Below, piece after piece: positions 8,596-20,900 of a DNA stretch of 22,294 bases. The stretch covers positions 1 through 22,294 of the forward strand of contig JALLPB010000694.1 of the NCBI GenBank assembly GCA_036939975.1. Reading direction: 5' to 3'. The notes under the pieces were generated by a model. It had not been told where the DNA came from. It saw only the letters and a program-made list of their open reading frames with translations, and did not search any database. Within the stretch, counting starts at the first letter, position 1. Each line of letters opens with the position of its first letter. Source of the DNA: Cyclostephanos tholiformis (lineage: Eukaryota > Bacillariophyta > Thalassiosirophyceae > Thalassiosirales > Thalassiosiraceae). The position numbers and the translations under genes were made by a program.

Positions 8596-8626
8596 TTTGG
8601 GAGGCCGGTCCGAGCGGCCTCCCAAA
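8596..8626. repeat. GC-rich hairpin with 12-bp perfect stem inside the transposon
   Basis: TTTGGGAGGCCG at 8596-8607 pairs with CGGCCTCCCAAA at 8615-8626 around the loop GTCCGAG. It differs in composition from the AT-rich subterminal repeats beside it. It could be a transcription-blocking or protein-binding structure, but no function is established. Confidence 0.65.
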
Positions 8627-8818
8627 TTTTTGGATTTGCTCCGCACAAACACTTAAATTAGCGAGATTTAAGTGTATTTGCTACAAGTTTGGCGATTTTT
8701 AAGTGCTGCACAAACACAAATTNTTTTGGATTTGCTCCGCACAAACACTTAAATTAGCGAGATTTAAGTGTATTTGCTACGAGTTTGGCGATTTTTAAGT
8801 GTTGCACAAACACAAATT
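8627..8818. repeat. Two tandem copies of a 96-bp subterminal unit, with N between
   Basis: The segment beginning TTTTGGATTTGCTCCGCAC at 8628 recurs at 8724 with two visible differences (CTACAAG/CTACGAG and GTGCTGCAC/GTGTTGCAC). Each unit contains a 10-bp-stem hairpin (ACACTTAAAT/ATTTAAGTGT at 8649-8675 and 8745-8771) and ends with CACAAACACAAATT. The single undetermined base at 8723 sits exactly at the junction, so the true copy number may have been compressed in assembly. Confidence 0.85.
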
Positions 8819-8836
8819 TAATTTTGGGATCGCTCC
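8799..8836. repeat. Right terminal inverted repeat (38 bp)
   Basis: It is identical, reverse complemented, to 6048-6085. It ends GGGATCGCTCC and is followed by the ATT target duplication at 8837-8839. Confidence 0.9.
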
Positions 8837-8839
8837 ATT
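8837..8839. other. Target-site duplication, right copy (ATT)
   Basis: ATT follows the right inverted repeat and matches 6045-6047. Confidence 0.6.
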
Positions 8840-8899
8840 GATTTTTAGGTTTTTCGTTAATGAGTCATTTTTTTTATTCGTCAAAAATCCCGCCCAATC

Positions 8900-9027
8900 A
8901 TGAGGAGGGGGATCCGATCGACCATATTATTATCATTATTGTCGCTCCTATACACGACGAGCCTGCCACCTCGGGCCGCGGGCTCCTTCGTCCCGATCCC
9001 TAGTTCCACCCCACGTCGAATTACCAT

Positions 9028-9058
<31 letters not shown>

Positions 9059-9997
9059 AGGAAGGTCGTCGAACTGACGCCGACCTCGCCCCACGAGCGA
9101 ATCGCCGCTGCCGCCACCGCCACCGCTCCGCCGACACGGTACCGCGATGTTCACCACTACCACCGCCCATCCCGTCGAGCGAAGACCCTCCTCCTCGCCT
9201 CCAAGGACGGAGACGATGACGATGCGATTGGCGGCTCGATGACGATCGGCGGTATCATCAACCCGCCGTACGCCATCGCGTACGTCCTCTTCGTCGCGTT
9301 CGCGTTCTGGAGATCGTACAGCGAGGTGCCTGGATCGTCGTTGGACGTACTTCGGAAATTCCTCGATAATCCAATGAATCCCATAGGCATCAACGAATTA
9401 TTCGTCACTATATTCAACCTCCTTGGACTGTACGCCGCGCCGTTTGCCTGCCTCCTCGTGCCATCATCGTCCCGACGGCGCGACGATCGAGGGATGTTAT
9501 TACCGGCGACGCCGTTCGTGCTGGGTTCCGTTTTCGGCGGATACGGCATACTGGGATTGTACGCGAGTTTGCGTAGAAAGCCGGACGACGCGATGACATT
9601 GTCGAAATCCGATTTGGGATGGTTCGAGTCGAACGTATTGGAGAATAGGGGGTTCAATTTCATCGTCCTCCTCGCTTTCGTTTCGGCATATGTCACATCC
9701 GGACTCGTCGATGCTTTAATTGCGAATCCCCTCGAGTTGGTCGACGGATATCGCGACCTATTCGATAGTACGGCGATCGTTTCGGCATCGTCCTTGGATT
9801 TCGCCATACTCACGATCGTCGCCGCTTCGTACGTGCCCGAGGACTTGCGCAGGAGGGGGTACGATAATGACGAGGATGGCGGCGGCGGAGGTGGATGCGG
9901 CTTGTCCCCCGAATTGATTGCCGCGTCCACGATCCTCATTCCGGGATTGGGAATCGCCCTCTACTGTGCCCTTCGTCCGTCTTTGGACGAGGAATGA
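8900..9997 (+). CDS. Plastid-targeted multi-pass membrane protein, unknown function
   Basis: This is a single-exon gene of 365 aa. Residues 1-29 are a signal peptide ending AGS|FVP, the diatom plastid cleavage pattern with Phe at +1. A Thr/Arg-rich transit-like region follows (about 31-100). Hydrophobic segments at about 122-139, 166-187, 203-221, 252-275, 294-311 and 339-358 predict five or six membrane spans, likely in a plastid envelope or thylakoid membrane. The body (NPMNPIGINELFVTIFNLLG, then PFVLGSVFGGYG) reads like a conserved plastid/cyanobacterial membrane protein, but I cannot name the family. The first in-frame ATG was used. The transposon ends only 60 bp before it, so the native promoter has been displaced or replaced. 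The gene is convergent with the kinase gene downstream. Confidence 0.8.
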
Positions 9998-10304
9998 GTG
10001 CATTATCTTGCGAACTGAACTCTCTCTCTAGGTCAGGGATGCAATCGTGCGATATTGTTCGTGTTGCCAATATAGGTATGTGAGAATTCGGGGCGTGAAA
10101 ACATGCATAAAAAGTGTTAAACGTGCACGGTAACCACAACAACTTTCTATAAAAAAATTAGGAACTGAATATCGTTAACGCCACCTCTGGGGTCGAGGGG
10201 ATAATATCCAACAGCACACACATCGTTCGCGCTCACGCCCTTTCAACCAACAGAAATAAAAAGGAAATGATAAATATGTATGTTCGTTCTTTTTCTCCTT
10301 CCTT
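9998..10304. other. Convergent 3' intergenic region
   Basis: This 307-bp stretch lies between the plastid membrane protein (plus) and the SnRK1-type kinase (minus) and would hold both 3' UTRs. An AATAAA at about 10254-10259 on the plus strand could serve as a poly(A) signal for the plastid gene. No gene was found. Confidence 0.5.
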
Positions 10305-12716
<2,412 letters not shown>

Positions 12717-13190
12717 GATTTTGGGCTATATATATGGCGTGCTCCGATGGTCAGCTTCGCCTCCTCGGGCGAGGGGATAAGAATGGTGCAGTGTTGCCGT
12801 TAGATCAAAAGCATAAAGTAGTACTGATGGAGAATGGATTATTTATATGTTTGCTCAAGCAATCACCGTCACCGCTAGAGAGAGAGTGTTTCAATACACT
12901 GGAAGTGTCACGCATCGACTGACAGACGACATGGATGTCAGGCAGCTTCGTTCCCTGCAGGCATGCCCTTGTTCTCTCTCTGTTCTCTCACACGCACTCC
13001 GCACAACATAATATTATTATCGTGTCAGAGTATCGTAGATACTCTCTACGATTCTCCTCCCCACGCCATTTGTTGGAAAGGTCAAGTGTAGCTGGGGGAA
13101 ACAATAGTGGCGAAAAACAAAACAGTAACTCAAACGAACGAACGGCGAAGGAACGTCGCTGGGAGCAATCGTTAGGAAATAGCCATCAGC
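12717..13190. promoter_or_regulatory. Shared divergent upstream region of kinase and TPS-like genes
   Basis: This 474-bp region separates two start codons that point away from each other. It contains TATATATAT at 12727-12735, only 11 bp from the kinase ATG and so probably in its 5' UTR. It also has CT-rich tracts around 12975-12995 and two overlapping hairpins at 13028-13052. No gene lies between. Co-regulation is inferred from the geometry only. Confidence 0.55.
13028..13052. repeat. Two overlapping, mutually exclusive hairpins upstream of the TPS-like gene
   Basis: GAGTATC (13028-13034) can pair with GATACTC (13038-13044). Alternatively ATCGTAGA (13032-13039) can pair with TCTACGAT (13045-13052). 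The two stems share bases and cannot form together. They lie about 140 bp before the start codon, probably in or near the 5' UTR. Confidence 0.5.
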
Positions 13191-16100
13191 ATGGCCTCTA
13201 TCCCACCCCAACCGCGGGAGAGGAAGGAGGAGGAGGGCTCCCGGCTCGCTCAAGTGACTTTCCGCGTCCGGTGCGATAATGTCGGGCATGGCGAGGAAGT
13301 CTTCCTCTCCGACCCCGCTGGGAGTAAGGTGAGGCGGGTCGGAATGTTTCAATTTCGTACATTCTTCTTTTGCGTGCGCGGTAACATCATGACGTTCGTC
13401 GGCGTGTTTCCACGTACACGCACACTCTCTCTCTCTCTCTCTCGTTGTCAATTATCGTTGTTGGTCAGATCCCCCTCTTCACGACCGCGAAATCCTACCC
13501 ATGGTATGCCAGTATCAGTCCCCTTTCGCTGAACGTTCCCATCGCAGCTTCTACTGATAAGGGAAACGTCAACGAGGATGCGTTCTTTCGATACCGGTAT
13601 GCCATATATCGCGCAGGAATTTTCCACCGGTGGGAACATTCTTCCGACGGAGGTGACATGACCGATCCAGCTAATGTTCACCAAGTTTCACTGCGGCTAT
13701 TCCAACCCGGTGAATCATACGCGGTCAACGATGTTTTGGGGGTTACCTTAGGCCCTCCCAATGTTTACCACCTGAAGAAGCTGAGACAACCGTTCTCTTC
13801 CATCAACTCCCTCGCGAGGAGGAATAGTTCTAATAGCGCCGCGAGTCTCTACGGGCTGAGTGCCAGCCGTCCGGCGTCGAGCTCCGCAATGAGTGAATCT
13901 GGAGGATCCAAGAGCAAAGTAGGATTTGCACCGCAGCCCACGCCAATTCGCCGCGATGATGCATCCGGGAAACAAGTTGTTCATCTCACTTCAAGTGACG
14001 GTTTGATCGTCGTCAGCGCCTTTTTGCCCGTCCATTTAACCCGATCCGAAACCGGCGAATGGTCAGCCGATTGGGATTACGAGGCATTGTTATCAATGCA
14101 AACCCATTTACGTGTTACACGGGTGGGAACTGTGAAGTGGAGAGGATGGCATGGTAACGTTGGCGGCGGCGAAAGTTCTGAGAGTGGTGTGCCCGTGGAC
14201 GAACGTCACGAGGTGGAGGCTGCATTGAGACCTTTCAATTGTGTCCCAGTCTGGGTGCCCACTAAGCTTTTTGGAGAGATGTGAGCATTCCTTTGGGATA
14301 TTTTTTTTCTCGTCTTGTCTCCTACAGCGTTCAACTAATTAACTTGCCTTCCCGGTGGTATAACCTTCAGGTACAATGGCTTCTGTAAAGGAGTGCTTTG
14401 GCCGATTCTTCACAATGTAGCATCTGTTTACTCCAGCCCAACGGGAGTGAATACAGGGAACTCTGATGCTCAGATGAAGGTCGAGTCTTACGACTCAGAA
14501 TATGCGGAGTACAATATGGATGATGTAACTCAAGGCCCTATTCATGGGGATGGTGGTAGGGAGGGGGAACTTTGGGCTGCTTTCACTTCCGTGAATAGGT
14601 ATTTCACTGATGTGATAATCCAGTGCTTTAATGAAGGCGATCTTATCTGGATCCACGGATTTCATCTCATGATCCTACCTTCTTTCCTGACGCGGCGTAT
14701 ATCAATGGCTAAGATTGGAATCTTTTTCCACACACCATTCCCTAGTTCGGAGATCTTCCGCACCTTATGGTGCAGAGAGGATTTACTGCGTGGCATACTA
14801 AATGCAGACCAGGTGGGCTTTCATCTATTTGAATATGCACGTCATTTTTTGACATGCTGCAGGCGTTTACTTGGCTTAAATTATGGCATGTTCCCTGACT
14901 CTTACGGAGGCCATAACCTGGCAATCGATACAAATGGCCGCCATGTCTCTGTCACAAGCATTCATGCTGGTGTTGAGCCACCAGTCCTGAACCAAGTTCT
15001 TAGTCATCCTAGCACCATTGAAAGAGTCAATTTGATTCGTAGTCAATATCAAGGCAAGGTAATTTTTGCGGCAATTGATAGAATGGAATCTTTAAAGGGT
15101 ATCCCATTAAAGTTGATTGCACTGGAACGGTTCCTCCAGCGATGCCCCGAGTGGGCGGGGAAGATTGTGTTGATCCAGGTTGGTATTTCGGCCTTCGAGC
15201 GAGGTAACGATTACACTACGACAAGAAACGAAGTCCTTGCGATGGTCACTAATATTAACGATAGATGGCCGAACACAATTCATTTTCAAGAGTGTGTAGA
15301 ATCAGAAATGCGCTTGCAGCAAAGAATGGCGCTGTTGAAGGCGGCAGATGTCGTCATGGTTACAACTATTAGGGATGGCCTCAATCTTATCCCTCTTGTG
15401 AGTTTTCAGCTGATCTATTTTACGTTATTCAAGGACATATAAATCCTAACCTATTTCCGATACTCTTTGATACCAGGAGTTCACAATTGCGCATCTTGAT
15501 GCATTAAGAGAACAAGGAAGTGATGGTAGAAAGAGAGGCTTGTGCATCCTGTCTGAATTTTCTAGCTGCACCCGTGTGATGCGTGGTGCTCTTCATGTCA
15601 ACCCGTGGAAAATTTCAGAGATCGCAACCGCATTTTATCAGGCTTTGACTATGTCAGAGGATGAGCGCATGCGCCGCGTCAGTATTGCATCTGAATTTGT
15701 CACTAGAGTGACAACACAGCGATGGGCATTGGCAACAATGCTTGACTTAAAAGGAGTTCAGAAAAATGAAGATGCTGGGCGATATGCTGGTGCGGGCCTT
15801 GGCCTTGGATTTAGACTTTTGGGCATGGATAGTGGATTTAATTCACTCGACGCAAACTCAGTTGCAAGAGCATACAGAAATGCAAAATCGAGACTCATTC
15901 TTCTAGACTATGGTGGGACCATTCTTGCCAATGATAATGTAAGCATGGTTCTGGAACATTTTGTTTTCCATTTTAGTGTATTCTCACACTTCTTCGTCTT
16001 CCCTCATTTAGTTGGATCGACTACAGCGGTTTCAGTTTGTGAAGAAATCTCGTCCCCCATCTGTCCCCAAAGATCGTTTGCTTACAACACTTGCAGAGCT

Positions 16101-17118
16101 TTGCTCAGACAACAGAAATTGTGTTTTTGTTGTAAGCGGAAAAGAGCGGCATTCTTTGACAAAAACTTTGTCTCACATTCCCAACCTAGGATTGGCGGCT
16201 GAACATGGCATGTTTGTATCTTGGCCAACAGGCAAAGTCGGTGTAAAGCGAGTTTGGGATACTCTTGTGCCTAACCAGGACAGATCGTGGAGGTCTATTA
16301 CGATTACAATCATGGAGGTCTACGCATCAAGGACGCACGGTAGCTACATTGAAGAAACCGAGATGAAAGTGCTGTGGCAATACCGTGATGCAGATCCAGA
16401 ATTTGGTTATCTTCAGTCGAGAGAATTGGAAGATCACCTGTCCAATGTTTTGAGAGGCTTTGCCGTGGATATACTGCACGGGGGAGTCGAAGAAGGAGGT
16501 TATGTGGAGGTTAGACCAAAAGGTGTAAATAAAGGTGTGGTGGCTATGCACATCATGAAAAATCTACAGGTCTCAGGGAAAGGAAAGCTTGAATTTGCTC
16601 TAGTGATAGGTGACGATCACTGCGACGAACCAATGCTCTCAGTGATGAGGCAAATTGGACGCAGAGCTGCTGAGGCACGCCTTGCAAAGAGCGGGCAAGC
16701 TCTGACCCCCTTGCCTGCTACAATTGCTCAGGTTGACGTATCATCTTGTGATGGTTACATGTCCAGCCACTTTGAATGCTTCACATGTACGGTGGGAAAG
16801 AAACCAAGTGCAGCTGCCAATTATGTCAATGATGTTGATGACGTGCATGAGTTGCTTGAAAGTCTCGTGAAAGTATCGACTAGAGAAAATGTCCGCAGTG
16901 GATATCATTCTGTTGTGGACTTAAAGAGCATAGGAGGTAAAACTTCTGCTCTATCTCTGAAGCCAGTATTCAGCATGGCAGAGCTTCATGGCTCACATCA
17001 TAGCTCTAAGGATGAACCTTCTCGTCGCGCTTCGCAGGCTAAAGTGAGCCTAAACTTGACTGAATTTCTTGGGGCGATTGAAAATTCAGATGACGAGGAC
17101 GAGGATATTTTCTTTTAA
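13191..17118 (+). CDS. TPS: CBM20-GT20-TPP trehalose-phosphate synthase-like protein, probable pseudoenzyme
   Basis: Five exons (13191-13328, 13469-14280, 14371-15397, 15477-15938, 16012-17118) give 1,181 aa. All four introns (140, 90, 79 and 73 nt) have GT-AG ends and keep the frame. Domains are an N-terminal CBM20-like starch-binding module (about 20-105, with Trp58 and Trp101), a Ser-rich linker, a GT20 synthase domain (about 225-780) and a HAD-type trehalose-phosphatase domain (about 795-1095). Retained are KGVLWPILH, FFHTPFP (His437), the DRMESLKG pair Arg554/Lys559, RDGLNL with Glu660, SGK (855) and GDDHCDE (1013). Replaced are the OtsA Arg9 position (SAFLPV, Phe231), the Asp130 position (IHGFHL, Gly413) and the second Asp of the phosphatase DxD (DYGGT, Gly805). 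It resembles regulatory class II TPS proteins. Domain calls are firm; loss of catalysis is inferred from these residues. Confidence 0.92.
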
Positions 17119-17994
17119 CGTCAGACGCGACATAAAGGGTAAGGAATAGCTTCTCGAAATTATTCCATGCAGTCTTTAAGTAGATAGTGTCCCTCGTGTT
17201 CCTTCGTAACATACACTTCCTGTAATGGTCTCATCTTTCTCTTATTAGTCCAACGCAGTCGTGTGCACCAGAACCGAAATGAATACTATAACAAATTTTA
17301 CCATCCCGTTGCCGAATAGGGAAAATGACAAGCCGAGTGTTGCTGGCGGCCCAGGGTCCCTAACACCTAATGAAGACTAAAAATGTCTTGAAGATTATTT
17401 ATCTCACGCCTCACGTCACAGACCACAGATTATTGATTTTCGTCACACCACCGCTCCCCTTACTCTGTACGATGTCCTTATTGAAGGATACTTCATCAAT
17501 ATTTTGATAGTAGGATGATATTTTTTCGCAAGACAATGCACTGGTAGGCGATCAATTACAAGAACAAACAAAAATGGCATCAACCTCGACGTTGGGGATA
17601 CTTGTAAGTGTTTTTTAGTTAAAAATAATTCCATTTGTATATTCTTTCTGGAAGAGGAGGTTGCAAGGGTCCATTCGGTCCACACATTTATGTCAGGCCG
17701 CCAGCACACTATTTCACCTAATCACATAGACCGGTGAAAAGAAACGGCTGTCATCAGATAAATCGCCACCTTGCATTTACAGTAAGCTTGGAAACAGGTG
17801 CCAAGCCGTGAGCCATGGATTCTTCACAACTAAGTGATGAAGAGATAAATCTCTTGATTCACTGATGGCCAGACAGATAAAGTCTAGGCAACATTCATCT
17901 AGGCAGAGAGTCTCAAAATTAACTAGGTAATTCTTGAACCCTGATGCGCCAATTGACGCCAGAGAGAATGCACTGTAAAGATAAACGCAGGCAA
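17119..17994. other. Convergent intergenic region between TPS-like and UPF1 genes
   Basis: This 876-bp region would hold the 3' UTRs of both genes. A minus-strand open frame at 17443-17709 has no recognisable motif and is probably chance. A strong hairpin sits at 17833-17863. No tRNA or other RNA gene was recognised. Confidence 0.5.
17833..17863. repeat. Hairpin downstream of UPF1
   Basis: AAGAGAT (17840-17846) pairs with ATCTCTT (17849-17855) around a 2-base loop. An outer AGTGA/TCACT stem (17833-17837 and 17859-17863) is separated by a small internal loop. It lies about 130 bp beyond the UPF1 stop codon and could be in its 3' UTR. Confidence 0.45.
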
Positions 17995-20900
17995 TTAGTA
18001 CATTGACGAGGCAACAGAGTTTGTATCCGCCTGAGATCGCACATCATTGCTGTAATATCTTCCACCACGAGAATAATGTGACCCACTTGTGTAAACACTG
18101 CCGCCGACACTGCCTCCATCTCCAGACATATCATCTCCGTGCGCATAGTCAGGAAGCGGCGCAAAGCTGGGTAAAGGGACACCACCATTACCACCTGTTT
18201 CATCATAATGATAATCATAACAAGGATCGAAACGGGAATCAGCCTGACGCCCCTTGCGCCGACCACGATTTCCACCAGCTTCACCTCCGAATCCTGGCGC
18301 ATTGCGATAACCATGGCTTCGGTCTTCCCATCGGCCGTCCCATCCTCCACGCGCAAGCGCTGTGAATGCGTAACGCTGGTCGCTCTTCATGTTGCGTTTA
18401 GGACGAGCAAATGTCATAAAAGACTGTTGAAGATTGTTCAAAGGTCCTTCAACAAGAGTCTCATGTTCCTTGAAATGCAAGAGAAGCGCTGCCCAAAGAG
18501 GGTTTTTACTCAAGACACGCGGATTTCCGAGGAGAACTAATCCCACACGAGCCCTGGTAAGAGCAACATTGAGACGACGAGGATCAGAGAGGAATCCAAT
18601 GCCCTGACTTTCACTCGAGCGGACGCATGATACGAGCATTATTTCCTTCTCTCGACCTTGGAATGCATCCACAGAGTTCACTTCAATGGCTTCATAGAAA
18701 GATGCCGCAAGTGATCCCGATCTTCGCATATGTTCCTGAACATACTTCTTCTGACCATCGTATGGTGTGATAACACCGATTTGAGTTGATTCGACACCCA
18801 TTTTTAGCAAATGTGTGACGATCTTTTCAACGTAAGAAGCCTCCGTGCGGTTGAGGTATGAGGTACCAGAAGCCGAGATCTCTTCCATGCCAGCAACGCT
18901 CCAGAAAAACATTGGCTTGCTTTTGATTGGCCATGGAAACTCATCTTTTCCTGTATATCCAGGCATGTGACGCAACTGACGGTCAGATTCAGTAACTCCA
19001 TTCTGCAAACTTCCCTCGTAGAACATGTTGGACGGAAATTCCGAAAGTATTGGATGCATGCGATACTGAACTTGAAGCCTGATGGGACGGATTCCAATGA
19101 GGACGAGACGCTCGAACATGCTCTGGGTGAGGCCCGCTTTTGCTGCGGCCTTACACATAACAACAGGGCCAAGTTGACAATGGTCGCCTGTACCAATGGT
19201 TCCAAAATGAATTTAGTAAACAAAGAAGTGTGTGCAGAACAGGGAGGAAATATGAAGAACTCACCCACGAAGACAATTTGTTTCGCTCCCATGGATAGGG
19301 GGATCAAAGCCTCTGCTTCTATTGCTTGCGTAGCCTCATCGATGACAACTTGGCGAAATCGAAAATTTTTGAGCCGTGGGTCCCCAGCACCTACGCACGT
19401 GCAACAGATGACATCAGCAGCCTGCAAAATCTCTCGTTCTGTGCGATTGCGGAGCGCCTGATATTTCTTCTGATCGCGTTCTGTCAATTCACCCACCTCA
19501 CTTTTGAGACGCTGGAGTTTGTTGAACTCGTCTCCACCCGCCAAAGGCGTCATTACGTGCAGACAAAGATGGTCCACGGAACTTGCGGTCGCCTCGCGAG
19601 TCTTGGACGCAAGACGGACGACACGCAATCCTGTCGCTGCGATCTTTTCCGTCAATTGATCCACAGCAACATTTGACGGTGCCGTCACAAGGACCTGACC
19701 CATGTTCTGCCTCGTGAGGTGATACACCAACGTTGCACATGTCACCGTCTTGCCTGTTCCAAGGTCGAATAGACAGGTTAAGTACAACGACAATGCCGCA
19801 CTGCAGATTACATTGAATTCACGCACCTGTCCCTGGAGGCCCTTGGATCAAACTCATTGGACGTTGAAGCACAGCAGCAACTGCCTGAATTTGGCTTTCA
19901 TTAAGAGGTGGTAGGCCAGGAGCGGTGAAATCGTCTGATTCTGGGAGTTTTGGGTTTGCGATGAGCTGGTCTTCAATTGGGTGACCCAAGAGTTTGTGAT
20001 AGATGTAACCCGTCACGCTAGTATCATCGATGGCGAAAGTTTTGAGAGCGTTCTGCATGCGATCAAAGGAAGTAGATTTCCAAATGTATTCAACGATGTA
20101 GTCGTCTGTGATTTGATCTGGAATCTTGGGCCCGGATTCTCCACGTTCCTTTTTGCCATTCCTTCCGTTCCTCCTCGCGCCTTTCCCCCTACCGCCCGCG
20201 GCGATGGATGGGCGTATCTCAAGTTCCACCTCACCGTCGATGATATCCTTGACGTAGCCGATTCCCTCCCAGGGCGAGCCATGTATGTACTCGGCCGCGG
20301 CACCTAGTTTCAGACGGAGTTCATCGCCAACAACCACGCGGCTCAACTCCGCGGAATGACGTCCACCGAAGGTGAAAGTTGCTATATTCCTACCCGTCAA
20401 ACTCTTCTCCCAGCGGACGGAAATCGACTCTTCTGACAGGCTCTCCTTCATTTGTTTATCGTAATCGGCCTCCATTTTGACCAGGGGCGCCAACACGTTC
20501 TGGTAGTGGTAACCGTCTTCGTAATGAAGCAACGTCGGGGAAAGCTCGGTTTCGTCGATGGCATCGGGGCGATTCAGATCGACGAAGCGTGCGTCGGGTT
20601 CTGTTTTCCATAATTCTTCCAGCTTGTTTATCTGATCTTGCGAGACGTCGCGTGCGCGGATTTGGAGCTTGTCCGATGGTACCTAAAAAGGGGCGTAGGA
20701 ACGATGCCGAAATGCAACGATGTCAATGAGCGAATGAAAGAAGTATGAACATGTACCGCAACCACCCCCCTTTTCCCCACATAGGGAACCACGACATACC
20801 TTGACCAACCAAGGAAGGAACTTGCGGTCCTGTACCAGTGGATGCCACTGGCTCAACTCCCAATCCATATCCTTCAACGCTGGGACAGTCTCGACGCAAA

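Larger units (their letters stand above)
6048..8836. mobile_element. PIF/Harbinger-type DNA transposon, two-gene element
   Basis: This 2,789-bp element is bounded by perfect 38-bp terminal inverted repeats (6048-6085 and 8799-8836) starting GGAGCGATCCC, flanked by a 3-bp duplication ATT. It carries a DDE-type transposase on the plus strand and a Myb/SANT-like gene on the minus strand, arranged tail to tail. This is the standard two-protein organisation of the Harbinger superfamily. The inner ends carry extra copies of CACAAACACAAATT and several hairpins. Identical inverted repeats suggest fairly recent movement, yet the transposase frame is broken. The element lies in the promoter region between the peroxidase gene and the plastid membrane protein gene. 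Confidence 0.88.

Noticed and set aside
9620..9640. GGTTCGAGTC resembling a tRNA B-box
   Set aside because: It lies inside the plastid membrane protein coding region, with no A-box or cloverleaf around it.
13424..13443. CT dinucleotide repeat
   Set aside because: It is the pyrimidine tract of TPS intron 1, close to the acceptor at 13468, and is explained by splicing.
17443..17709. Minus-strand 88-aa frame between TPS-like and UPF1 genes
   Set aside because: It has AT-rich composition, no motif and no splice partner. It is probably a chance frame in 3' UTR DNA.
18804..19158. Two minus-strand frames overlapping in the UPF1 region, as if two genes
   Set aside because: The upstream frame enters an intron at 19264. 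Splicing to 19187 restores the GDHCQLGP motif, so this is one gene.
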